A stretch of 39,720 bases of DNA from NCBI GenBank assembly GCA_002306055.1, contig DBRR01000016.1, positions 18,110-57,829 of the forward strand, written 5' to 3'. Position 1 is the first letter of the stretch; every line of letters starts with the position of its first letter. The stretch is from Anaerolineaceae bacterium UBA1363. GTDB lineage: Bacteria; Chloroflexota; Anaerolineae; Anaerolineales; Anaerolineaceae. A program made the translations under genes and the position numbers. The notes beneath the pieces were generated by a model. The model saw nothing but the letters and a program-made list of their open reading frames with translations. It made no database searches and was not told the DNA's origin. Shown here piece after piece: positions 23,353 through 31,078 of the stretch.

Positions 23353-25638
23353 TCAGAACAATGCTAATTGTGTCGAGCGGTATTCCGGCGGATCACCGGT
23401 AATCTGGGAAGCAAATAATTCACGATTGAGCAGGGGATTATCACCTAAGTTGCGCAACTGGCGATACTTAACTATGATCCAGTTGGCAGTTTTAAGCGAT
23501 TGCAGATGCGGGTCACGCCGCAGTTTGAACGCGGTCAGATTTGCGCGGCTGCCAGGAAGCACAATCAGCTTCATGCCGGGTAAATCCTGATAACGAACAA
23601 ACAGCTCCGAAAACTCGGAGGTGATAATCGGAAAGAAGCTGAATTCAGGTAAGCCATTGTCCCCAAGCCAGACAATGGAATCGGTTTTTATCTCGCATCC
23701 CATGTGCAGGCGGTTTGCCAGGGATTCGATCAATTCAAAGATCGTTCTGAGATCCTTTTCGCGTTCTCTGGTCGTTTCAAAATCGCGCAGTGACCAGGCT
23801 TTGTAATCAGGCGTAGGATCGGCATAAGACTCGAGGATGGCTTGCACCATTTCCATTTCAACATTTTGGAGACCTGGAAGTTTCAGGTTTACGGCTGCCA
23901 GGGCATCCTTCATCGAAAGCAGGGGCTGATTCTGGAGCGCATTCAGGATGGCTATTTCCGCGCGGTCAGCAGCTGTTGGCGCACTACCACTGGCATCGAC
24001 CAGCCAATACAAGCCAGAATCCGCTGAGACGCCCGGATTGAAGCGGGCAAACAGACCCGGGTCCGTCAGAGCCGCATCAATTTCTTCCTGCAGCTCGTTG
24101 AGAGTATCACTCAGACCTGGGCGACCTTCCAGCAATCCCTTGGAGAGCACTGAGACTATCACAGCACAAAACAGACGCAGGTAATTTGCCGGCTCGCCAA
24201 ACCTCTGCAGAAATTGCACGCCTGCCTTTTTGACTGCCTGCGCGAAGGACACACTCTGGCTACTTTGCCGGTTGGGCTGACCGAAACGCCAGGCAGTCTG
24301 CAGCACGGTCATCTCGCCATTGGCTGCCAGTTGATGCATACTGAGGCCAGCGTTTTGGGCTGCGAGTATGCCCGCCATGGCAAACATGGGATCAAGCTCA
24401 GTCACCTGCAGCAAGACAGGCACGCCTGGCCGCAATAGTTTGCCAAGCTGGACCAACACTTTTTTAAGGGCGGTCGAATGCCAGGTCCAGTCATAGCGCT
24501 GCTTGAGCAGGCTGTTGCGCAGCGTGTGGCTGCCTTCCCGTCCCCAAAGCCAACTGCTCCATAACCCGCTCAGGTTCCACCAGGCTTGATTGCGGCGCGG
24601 CAGCGAAGTGATGACGACATCCACCAGTCCAGGAGCCATTGGTGGATCCAGTTCGCGCAAGCGCCCGCGGAAAATACTGATGCCACCCATCTGCGGGGGT
24701 AGAGCTGGCCACTCGCGCAGTGGAACAGCCTGCTCGGTTTTGCTCCACACCTTTTGCGATGCCAGCAGGGCTTGCCATGGATTGAGCTCCTGGAAAAGTG
24801 GTGGGCGCAAGAGCTGGCGCGGTCTGCTGCGACCCCCAGGATGCGTCCAGAGTTGGTTGACCCGATCAGCGGTGGTCAGGAAAAGCGCTTTTAGGAGCGT
24901 ACGTTGCCGCGGCGTGATGAGGGGGTTGTCTATACGGCTTAGTATCGCCTGCAAGGATGCCAGGCTGCGATGGGGGTAGAAGGCAATCACTTCCGACATC
25001 AAATCGCGCAGGGGATCGCCGGGGTTGGCAGACAGCTCGAGCAAGTGGGCCTTAAGCACGCTCAGGGCGGGCAAGGGCTCCTTGCTGGAGAGCATCTCGG
25101 GAGTTATTTCGTACTCTGCTTGTTTGCCGCAGTGCGGGCAACTGCCAAAGGCAAGTTCTGGTTCAAGGGCATCTTCTGCCCAGACCAGGTAATCAACCTG
25201 TAATTTTGGCTTGACATCCAGCTGTTGACATTCCGGATTGGGGCAGTCGAATTGGTAATAAGCGTTGATCTGGTCCTCGAGCAGTAAGCCTTCCGCTGAG
25301 CGGATCCCTGCCAGGGCGTGGAATGCCTCACTGATCTCTTCAGCACTTGGCGCAGATGCCATCACTTCCAAAATGAAGGCAGCGATAGGATTATTCGCGC
25401 TGACCACCACCCGGTAGCCAGCCTGAGCCAGTTCCAAGACGACATAAGGATCCTGGCCGAATGGGTCCAGCACGAGGCTTCCCGGTGGGGCGAAGCGCTG
25501 CAGCCAGCCAGTCATCGAACCTGGATAATACGGAGGCAGAAAGCGATCCAGCGGCAGTCCTGTCTGAGGTTGGTCAGCCGGTGAAGACCCGTTCACGTAC
25601 GGGGCGGCCAGTTCAGTCAGGGTGGTGCTGCCAGGCAT
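23353..25638 (-). CDS. degenerate DNA-methylase-like protein with zinc-ribbon insert
   Basis: The 761-residue protein follows the plan of N4/N6 DNA methylases with an inserted Cys4 zinc ribbon (DUF1156-like), but key residues are changed. Motif I reads LVLDPFGQDPYVVLELAQAGYRVVVSANNP (residues 55-84): the GxG of DPFxGSG is lost and the acidic residue after the next strand is Ser-Ala. Motif IV, normally SPPY/DPPY, is TSLPR (344-348). Cys132, Cys137, Cys167 and Cys170 form the zinc ribbon. It is probably a non-catalytic DNA-binding or regulatory descendant; the role is unknown. It lies 8 bases after the alpha-glucosidase gene, so it is translated from the same message. Confidence 0.6.
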   Translation of the reverse strand: MPGSTTLTELAAPYVNGSSPADQPQTGLPLDRFLPPYYPGSMTGWLQRFAPPGSLVLDPFGQDPYVVLELAQAGYRVVVSANNPIAAFILEVMASAPSAEEISEAFHALAGIRSAEGLLLEDQINAYYQFDCPNPECQQLDVKPKLQVDYLVWAEDALEPELAFGSCPHCGKQAEYEITPEMLSSKEPLPALSVLKAHLLELSANPGDPLRDLMSEVIAFYPHRSLASLQAILSRIDNPLITPRQRTLLKALFLTTADRVNQLWTHPGGRSRPRQLLRPPLFQELNPWQALLASQKVWSKTEQAVPLREWPALPPQMGGISIFRGRLRELDPPMAPGLVDVVITSLPRRNQAWWNLSGLWSSWLWGREGSHTLRNSLLKQRYDWTWHSTALKKVLVQLGKLLRPGVPVLLQVTELDPMFAMAGILAAQNAGLSMHQLAANGEMTVLQTAWRFGQPNRQSSQSVSFAQAVKKAGVQFLQRFGEPANYLRLFCAVIVSVLSKGLLEGRPGLSDTLNELQEEIDAALTDPGLFARFNPGVSADSGLYWLVDASGSAPTAADRAEIAILNALQNQPLLSMKDALAAVNLKLPGLQNVEMEMVQAILESYADPTPDYKAWSLRDFETTREREKDLRTIFELIESLANRLHMGCEIKTDSIVWLGDNGLPEFSFFPIITSEFSELFVRYQDLPGMKLIVLPGSRANLTAFKLRRDPHLQSLKTANWIIVKYRQLRNLGDNPLLNRELFASQITGDPPEYRSTQLALF

Positions 25639-25646
25639 TTTTCTCG

Positions 25647-27257
25647 TCAGGCTGCTTGTGAGAGCAGGATCGCTACCCCATAAGGGGGCAGATCCAGGGT
25701 TGAATCTGTCATATGGCTTGTGAGTGGTTCGTTGCCTGTGAAGATCAAATCCCAGCGGTTGAATTCCGCTACAGGGAGAGTGAAGCTCTGTATACTTTTC
25801 GAGAAATTGAGTACAACCAGCATGGTCTCCTCAGGGGTGAAACGCTTGTAGACCAGCAGGGCATCTTCTCCGGAGTCGATCAGGCTCAGATTGCCCGCAT
25901 TCAGCGCGGGATGCTCTCTTCTCAGCGCGATCAGGCTCTTATAAAAGTTGAGCAGCGAGGCAGGGGTGGCTGCCTGGTTGGCGACGTTGCGGACCTTGTA
26001 GTTGGGATGGACTGGCAGCCAGGGTTCAACGGTGCTGAATCCGGCAAAGGGATGAGCGTCCCACTGCATTGGTGAACGGCAGCCGTCGCGCCCTTTATTG
26101 AATGGCCAATAGCGTTTGCCAACGGGGTCCTGGATCTGCCAACGGGAAAGTGAAATATCGCGCATGCCGATTTCCTCACCATAATAAAGGTAGGGAGTTC
26201 CGCGCACTGTCAGGTGCATGGCAGCCAACAACTTCAACCTCGCATCGTCGTTGGGTCCGGCATAGCGGGTGGAGGATCGGGGGGTGTCGTGATTGTTGAG
26301 AAAGTAATTTGGCCAGGCTTGGTCTCCGTGAAGGCTGTCCCAATACTGGATCGCTTTGCCGAAGGCTTTGGCGCTAAAGGGCGAGTTCGCATAGGCATAA
26401 TCGAAAGCCGCATGCAGGCGGTCGTCACCAACATAAGTGCGGGCATGGGCAGAATCTGCCAGGAAGGTTTCGCCGACCACATAGCGATCCGGGTAAGCAT
26501 CCAGAATCTTGCGGATATCCTGCAGGGCAGGGATCATTTCGGGTTGGGAGACATCATAAATGTGATTGTAACTTTCGAAGGCACGGCGATGAAGCCCAGG
26601 CAGCCTGGGGTTATCGCGCAGATCAGCGTCCTTGTACCAGCAGTTGAAAACGTCCAGCCTGAAGCCATCCACACCCTTATCCAGCCAATAGCGAAAGATG
26701 TCCAGCATGGTAGCGCGCACATCGGGATTGCGCCAGTTCAGGTCGGGCTGTTGCTTAGTAAACATGTGAAAATAATATTGACCCAGCTTCTCATCGAACT
26801 CCCAGCCAGATCCACCAAACACGGATTTCCAGTTATTTGGCACACCGCCACCAGGGGCAGGATCCCGCCAGATATACCAGTCATGGTAAGGATTGCTGCG
26901 GGACATGCGCGACTCCTGGAACCAGCGGTGCTGGTCAGAGGTATGATTGAGCACCAGGTCGAGGATGATATGGATGTCACGCTTATGCGCCTCAGTGAGC
27001 AGCCGGTCAAAGTCCTGCAGATTACCAAATTTCGGGTCAATCGTGTGGTAATCCGAAACGTCATATCCAAAGTCAGCATCAGGGGAGGGGTTAATAGGTG
27101 AGAGCCAGATTCCGTCGATGCCGAGCTCCTGCAGGTAGTCGAGGTGCTGAATGATACCCGTCAGGTCACCGATCCCGTCTGCGTTGGTGTCCTGAAAGGA
27201 ACGCGGGTAGATTTGGTAGATGATTCCATTTTTCCACCACAAATTTTTCTCAGTCAT
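25647..27257 (-). CDS. GH13 alpha-glucosidase (oligo-1,6-glucosidase type)
   Basis: The 536-residue cytoplasmic enzyme starts with the family signature WWKNGIIYQIYPRSFQDTNADGIGDL. Catalytic residues are Asp202 (GFRLDVFN), Glu263 (VVGETF) and Asp324 (NNHDTPR). QPDLN at 170-174 is the region V signature of the oligo-1,6-glucosidase subgroup (GH13_31), and Val after Asp202 is the residue usually linked to alpha-1,6 preference. It should hydrolyse isomaltose-type or short alpha-glucosides to glucose. AGGAGGT lies 7 bases before the ATG. It is the first gene of a two-gene unit with the methylase-like protein, an odd pairing with no obvious functional link. Confidence 0.93.
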   Translation of the reverse strand: MTEKNLWWKNGIIYQIYPRSFQDTNADGIGDLTGIIQHLDYLQELGIDGIWLSPINPSPDADFGYDVSDYHTIDPKFGNLQDFDRLLTEAHKRDIHIILDLVLNHTSDQHRWFQESRMSRSNPYHDWYIWRDPAPGGGVPNNWKSVFGGSGWEFDEKLGQYYFHMFTKQQPDLNWRNPDVRATMLDIFRYWLDKGVDGFRLDVFNCWYKDADLRDNPRLPGLHRRAFESYNHIYDVSQPEMIPALQDIRKILDAYPDRYVVGETFLADSAHARTYVGDDRLHAAFDYAYANSPFSAKAFGKAIQYWDSLHGDQAWPNYFLNNHDTPRSSTRYAGPNDDARLKLLAAMHLTVRGTPYLYYGEEIGMRDISLSRWQIQDPVGKRYWPFNKGRDGCRSPMQWDAHPFAGFSTVEPWLPVHPNYKVRNVANQAATPASLLNFYKSLIALRREHPALNAGNLSLIDSGEDALLVYKRFTPEETMLVVLNFSKSIQSFTLPVAEFNRWDLIFTGNEPLTSHMTDSTLDLPPYGVAILLSQAA

Positions 27258-27747
27258 TGCTGTTACCTCCTCAGGTTTTCTTAGAAGTTATCAGGATTGT
27301 TTCATTTTATCTGTATCTTAAAGAGCAACTCGACAATCAGGTCGTGGTCCTCCTGGGCTGTCAGTCCGCTGACAGCGATCGCACCACAATACCATCAAAG
27401 TGTATTTTAAGCTTGTTATTAATTTTACATCGGGAATCAACGGAAAAGCAAAACAATTTACATCAATAGCAAAGATCCCAAATCATTTGTTGGCGGGATG
27501 TTACCACCAGAACCTGCAGATTGAACCGACTGTCGTAAAATCCATTTTGGCGATCTTTACCATGTGTTTATGCACTTGGGACCCCTGTTTTGAACTGCCA
27601 GCCAAGCTGCTCTGCCTGCTTCTGCGTTTGCCCTGTTGGAACAACAGATGGAAAAGCTGGGCGTAATGAGGTTGCAAAATACCCTTTAGTTCATTTACGA
27701 CGTGCGTGTGACCTCTAACCGTGCGAGATGAAGAGCCGGTAGGGCGA

Positions 27748-27800
27748 GATTGGAAGCACTGCAAACGTCATCATGCAAGTATATTGCTGTGCTTCCAATC
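27748..27800. repeat. long perfect inverted repeat (hairpin)
   Basis: GATTGGAAGCAC (27748-27759) and GTGCTTCCAATC (27789-27800) are perfect 12-bp arms. After one T-T mismatch, four further pairs (GCAA/TTGC) extend the stem to 17 positions around a ~19-base loop. There is no T-run after it on either strand, so a simple terminator is unlikely. Confidence 0.75.
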
Positions 27801-27848
27801 CGCCAGCGAGCCATCATTCGTCTGCAATAAACGCGCTTTGTCACCCAG

Positions 27849-27927
27849 ATCACCTGTGTCGGCGGATTGAGGGCACAATACGCTCGTCCATCAAATCGAT
27901 CAAGGTGCCCTCAATCACGCCCTACGA
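27849..27927. repeat. dispersed palindromic repeat, copy B (uninterrupted)
   Basis: Arms TTGAGGGCAC (27867-27876) and GTGCCCTCAA (27905-27914) match copy A exactly, followed by CGCC-CT-ACGA (27918-27927), the empty form of the IS110 insertion site. The segment between the arms differs from copy A at several positions, so this is a diverged family member, not a recent duplicate. Confidence 0.85.
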
Positions 27928-28272
27928 AAAAATATTAACGCGAAGCAGTGTATGCCGATCTGCATTGAATCCGTCGCTGTGAGCCTCTTTTGCGACTGTG
28001 CCCGCGACGCTGGGTATGGCGATCTGCCTTTTTCGAAATGGAAAATGTTTAGTTTGAGGACTATGCCGGAGTGAGACCGCAATGGTTAGCTGTGAGAGTA
28101 AGGGTGCAGGGCGGTCTCATTCCGACCTACACAGAAAACCAGGGGGGCTTGCTCCTCCCGCTTCCATCTTCTTAATACTATGAGGTATGTCAAGGACATT
28201 CCAAGTCTGGATTAATCGTAAAATATATGGGAGGGCACGCAAATGCCCTCCAACCTTGCTCAGGAGGGTAAG

Positions 28273-28743
28273 ATGTTCTTCTTTAAGAAAAAGACCAAAG
28301 TCGTTGCGGTAGCTGACGGCACCATTCATGAGCTCAGCGCTTATCCGGATGACGCGATCAGTCAGAAAATGTTGGGGGATGGATTCTTCATTGAGCCGAC
28401 AGGCGAACTGATCTGTTCGCCAATTGATGGCGAAGTGGCAATGATTTTCCCAACCGCTCATGCCGCGGCAGTTCAAAATCAGGATTATGAGATCTTGATC
28501 CATATTGGGGTGGATACCGTGAGGCTTGGAGGAAAAGGCTTCCAGGCGCTCGTCAAGCAGGGCGACAAAGTGAAAGCAGGTGACCCCATGGTTAAGCTGG
28601 ACCTGGCAGTCATCAAAGCCGCTCCGGAAGTCAAAGCGCTCAGCACTGCGGTCATTTTTACCTCTGGCGACAAAAAAGTCAGTGTGAAAGATCCTGGTGC
28701 CCAGGTTAAGGCCGGTCAGTCCGATATTGTGACTGTCGAATAG
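28273..28743 (+). CDS. stand-alone PTS glucose-type IIA protein
   Basis: The 156-residue protein is a single EIIA-Glc domain. It has ELICSPIDGEVAMI, His63 in PTAHAAAV and the phospho-accepting His77 in ILIHIGVDTVRLGGKGF, matching His75 and His90 of the E. coli protein. It would accept phosphate from HPr and pass it to a IIB domain or act as a regulator. No HPr, EI, IIB or IIC gene is nearby. The ATG at 28273 is chosen because AGGAGGGT lies 5 bases upstream and the MFFFKKK start fits the family; the in-frame ATG at 28243 lacks such a site. Confidence 0.93.
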   Translation: MFFFKKKTKVVAVADGTIHELSAYPDDAISQKMLGDGFFIEPTGELICSPIDGEVAMIFPTAHAAAVQNQDYEILIHIGVDTVRLGGKGFQALVKQGDKVKAGDPMVKLDLAVIKAAPEVKALSTAVIFTSGDKKVSVKDPGAQVKAGQSDIVTVE

Positions 28744-28766
28744 CCTTAAATAACGAAGGGGAAATA

Positions 28767-28856
28767 ATGAAATATATAAAAATTGCTGCCGGACTGACAC
28801 ACGTTAATTATTATTGGATGCTGATATTGTTCATTTCATGTAGTCTATTTTCATAG
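28767..28856 (+). CDS. possible 29-aa hydrophobic peptide after the PTS gene
   Basis: An ATG at 28767 has a good ribosome site (AAGGGG, 6-7 bases upstream) and opens a 29-codon frame with a hydrophobic C-terminal half (WMLILFISCSLFS). It begins 23 bases after the PTS IIA stop. It may be a small membrane peptide or the surviving start of a lost downstream gene. Nothing recognisable follows in 28857-29008. Confidence 0.25.
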   Translation: MKYIKIAAGLTHVNYYWMLILFISCSLFS

Positions 28857-29008
28857 CTTTTAGGGCATTTCTAAATGGCTACTTTAGGACATTATCAGGT
28901 TGCAACTACACCCGATTTTAAGAGATTTATGCAATTGGCAGGAAAAAAGCGGCGAACCTGCCGGATTTGACCAGGTGAAGTTGAATCCCGGTTCTTAAAA
29001 AATTGGGG

Positions 29009-29836
29009 TTATTGGTCGACCGTACCGAAGAGGAATGTCAGCGGGATGTGAACCCGGTTCTTCCATGCGGTGGTCGTATGATCCTCACCGGTAAAGTGCC
29101 AACTGGCAAAGTCCTTACCCTCGCGGTAACCTTTCTGGCGCAAGAGAGCATCCACGCTGGTTTGCCAGGGCTCGTACTCACGGTCCAGCCCCTCGCTGCC
29201 ATAGTCAAAGTAAAGTTTATGCTGACCGGGTGAGGGGAGGTGCTCATCGAGGTATGCCAGCATTCCGTCCCCAACAGCCGGCCAGTGCGTGGAAAGGCAG
29301 GCGGCTTTTCCGAAGGTGTCGGGGTACTCGCACAAAGCATAAAGCGAAATCAATCCCCCCAGGCTTGAGCCCATAAGTGCAGTGTTTTGTGGGTCGCGGA
29401 GAGTGCGGTAGCGCTGATCAATAGCAGGCTTCAGCGTGTGGACCATCCAGGCAAGGTAAAGGTCAGATACGATATTACTCGCTGTGATCTTACCAACAAG
29501 ATTGCTCTCTTCAACCAGGTCTATGCCATCCGAATGCTTGAGTGCTTTAGCCGGTAGATACTCGCCAGGACGGTTGAGGGTGCTGGAGATGGCAACCACG
29601 ACTGGCGGAAAGATTTTTTCTTCTGCCGCAAGGCGCGAGATAGCCAGGTGGATTTCCCAGCCTGGAATCCCCTTCCTCCAACTATCGAAAACAGTTTGCC
29701 CGTCCTGCATGTACAGAACCGGGAAAGATTGGTTTGGATCAGCGTGGTAAGCTTCCGGCAGCCAAACATCCACCCGTCTGCGATTGAGTCCAGGAATATT
29801 GAGGTCCCGATGCGTTTCCAACTCTGCTTTGTTCAT
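29009..29836 (-). CDS. esterase (putative esterase/Fes family)
   Basis: The 275-residue alpha/beta hydrolase belongs to the esterase D/enterochelin esterase-like family. Visible are the RRRVDVWLPEAY...FPVLYMQDGQTVFD opening, nucleophile Ser158 in MGSSLGG, the DYGSEGLDREYEPWQ stretch with the probable acid, and His in TGEDHTTTAWKNRVHIPL. No signal peptide is present. Substrate unknown; relatives act on siderophore, acyl or phenolic esters. It is a single gene, convergent to the PTS region and divergent from the membrane protein at 29899. Confidence 0.88.
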   Translation of the reverse strand: MNKAELETHRDLNIPGLNRRRVDVWLPEAYHADPNQSFPVLYMQDGQTVFDSWRKGIPGWEIHLAISRLAAEEKIFPPVVVAISSTLNRPGEYLPAKALKHSDGIDLVEESNLVGKITASNIVSDLYLAWMVHTLKPAIDQRYRTLRDPQNTALMGSSLGGLISLYALCEYPDTFGKAACLSTHWPAVGDGMLAYLDEHLPSPGQHKLYFDYGSEGLDREYEPWQTSVDALLRQKGYREGKDFASWHFTGEDHTTTAWKNRVHIPLTFLFGTVDQ

Positions 29837-29898
29837 GGCTGTACCTATGGAGAAGATTATACGAGTATAATAGTGGATAATCCAAACGGAGGTTTTGC

Positions 29899-30489
29899 AT
29901 GAAAAGTTATCGTTTAGATCCGGAAAAACTGAAAGAACAAAAGCGCAACATCATTTTGATGTATAGTATCACCCTGGTAGTTTTGTTGGTCTTGAATTTC
30001 TTCTTGTATCGAGGCAGGGAGGTAAACACCAACACATTTTTGATGCTCGGATTGATTGTGGTGATGTTTGCTTTTTTTGGATGGAATGCCATAAGGCAGC
30101 GCCAAACAATCTGGGATCAATATGAATTAACCGTAGACGAAACGGGTATCAGGCAAAAGCAACCAAAAGCCGCTGAAATATTTCTGCCCCGTGTCGAAAT
30201 CACGGATGCGAAAGAATCCAAATATGGATTGACATTGATGGTCAAAGACAAGCAACCTGTGATGGGTATACCGAAATTGCTTGCTTCAGCAGACTATGAG
30301 GAGATCAAGGCGATTGTGAATGATTGGCTGCGCGACGTAAAACCGGTCGTGCTGGACGTAAAAGTCATCGACGATGCGCAAGCTGCCCTGCCGGTTGACG
30401 AGATAAATGTAGAGCCTGAAGGGGAATCCGAGGATCAACCTGTTGATTCACCTGAAGACCAGCAACCCACTGAATCTCCAGAAGCTTAA
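29899..30489 (+). CDS. two-helix membrane protein with possible PH-like domain
   Basis: The 196-residue protein has two membrane helices (about residues 18-36 and 46-65) followed by a cytoplasmic domain of about 80 residues (YELTVDETGIRQKQP...IFLPRVEITDAKESKYGLTLMV), which has the strand pattern of the YcxB/PH-like domains often found after a helical pair. The tail (about 165-196) is acidic and low-complexity (PEGESEDQPVDSPEDQ). No named family is recognised. GGAGG lies 7 bases before the ATG, and TATAAT at 29866-29871 is a likely -10 box. Confidence 0.7.
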   Translation: MKSYRLDPEKLKEQKRNIILMYSITLVVLLVLNFFLYRGREVNTNTFLMLGLIVVMFAFFGWNAIRQRQTIWDQYELTVDETGIRQKQPKAAEIFLPRVEITDAKESKYGLTLMVKDKQPVMGIPKLLASADYEEIKAIVNDWLRDVKPVVLDVKVIDDAQAALPVDEINVEPEGESEDQPVDSPEDQQPTESPEA

Positions 30490-30502
30490 AAATACCTAAC
30501 TA

Positions 30503-30538
30503 TAAAAAAAACCCGGAGAATGACTTCGGGCTTTTTTA
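30503..30538. terminator. bidirectional terminator between convergent genes
   Basis: CCCGGAG (30512-30518) pairs with CTTCGGG (30524-30530) with A-tract on the left and T-tract on the right, so it works on both strands. It ends the 29899 gene and the minus-strand operon, overlapping the GNAT stop codon. Confidence 0.88.
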
Positions 30539-31078
30539 TAGTTTTTTGATCATCTTCCAGGCTGGTTCATGGCAGGTCTGCCATTGCCCATACTGATCCG
30601 GGTAGCGCCAGGTACCGGGATCAGGACCGATTATCCGATATCCGTGTCTCTCATACATCCGACGTGCCAGGGAATTAGCACGCGCCACGTTCAACCTCAG
30701 GAATCGGAAGCCCCTTTCCCGCAAAAATCCCTCCATCATTTCAAGCATAAAACCGCCCAGTCCCTGGTCGCGATAAGCCGGTTTAAGGCGAAATGAAAAG
30801 AGGTAAGCCTGGAAGACCCCATCAGCAAATTCACCCTGACGTGAGAGCAGCAGCAAAAACACCTGCCCAACTATCTCCGCGTTGGCGTTCTCAGCTATCC
30901 AAATCAGGGTATTTCCGCTGAGGCTGTTTTCATAATGTTGTTGGTAAAGTTTGCGAAAATGGGCATATTCCCCGTCCCATTCCAGACCCGGCAAATCAGC
31001 CTTTTCCAGCGGGCGGATGTGAATCTGCTCACCAGAGGGCATGATGTAATCCGCCTCGAGTGTTGCGCTGTGGTTCAT
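30536..31078 (-). CDS. GNAT-family N-acetyltransferase
   Basis: The 180-residue protein has the GNAT acetyl-CoA site: the strand FSFRLKPAYRDQGLGG (Q/RxxGxG loop, about residues 95-110), then the helix MLEMMEGFLRERG and the ARRMYERHGYRIIG strand-helix-strand end typical of the family. Substrate unknown. Its ATG overlaps the stop of the DHH-CBS-nucleotidyltransferase gene by 4 bases, making it the last gene of that operon. Confidence 0.88.
   Translation of the reverse strand: MNHSATLEADYIMPSGEQIHIRPLEKADLPGLEWDGEYAHFRKLYQQHYENSLSGNTLIWIAENANAEIVGQVFLLLLSRQGEFADGVFQAYLFSFRLKPAYRDQGLGGFMLEMMEGFLRERGFRFLRLNVARANSLARRMYERHGYRIIGPDPGTWRYPDQYGQWQTCHEPAWKMIKKL

Larger units (their letters stand above)
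27258..28272. other. 1-kb intergenic region with palindromes and repeat fragments
   Basis: No credible protein gene is seen. The stretch holds a large hairpin at 27748-27800, copy B of the dispersed palindromic repeat at 27849-27927, and TGGCGATCTGCC at 28017-28028, shared with 21860-21871. A TAAAAT at 28219-28224 could be the -10 box of the downstream PTS gene. The left part (27258-27740) shows nothing recognisable. Confidence 0.6.

Noticed and set aside
27400..27982. Open frames of 69-88 codons in the gene-free kilobase
   Set aside because: No ribosome sites or domains; one is the translation of palindromic repeat copy B, with a similar peptide from copy A.
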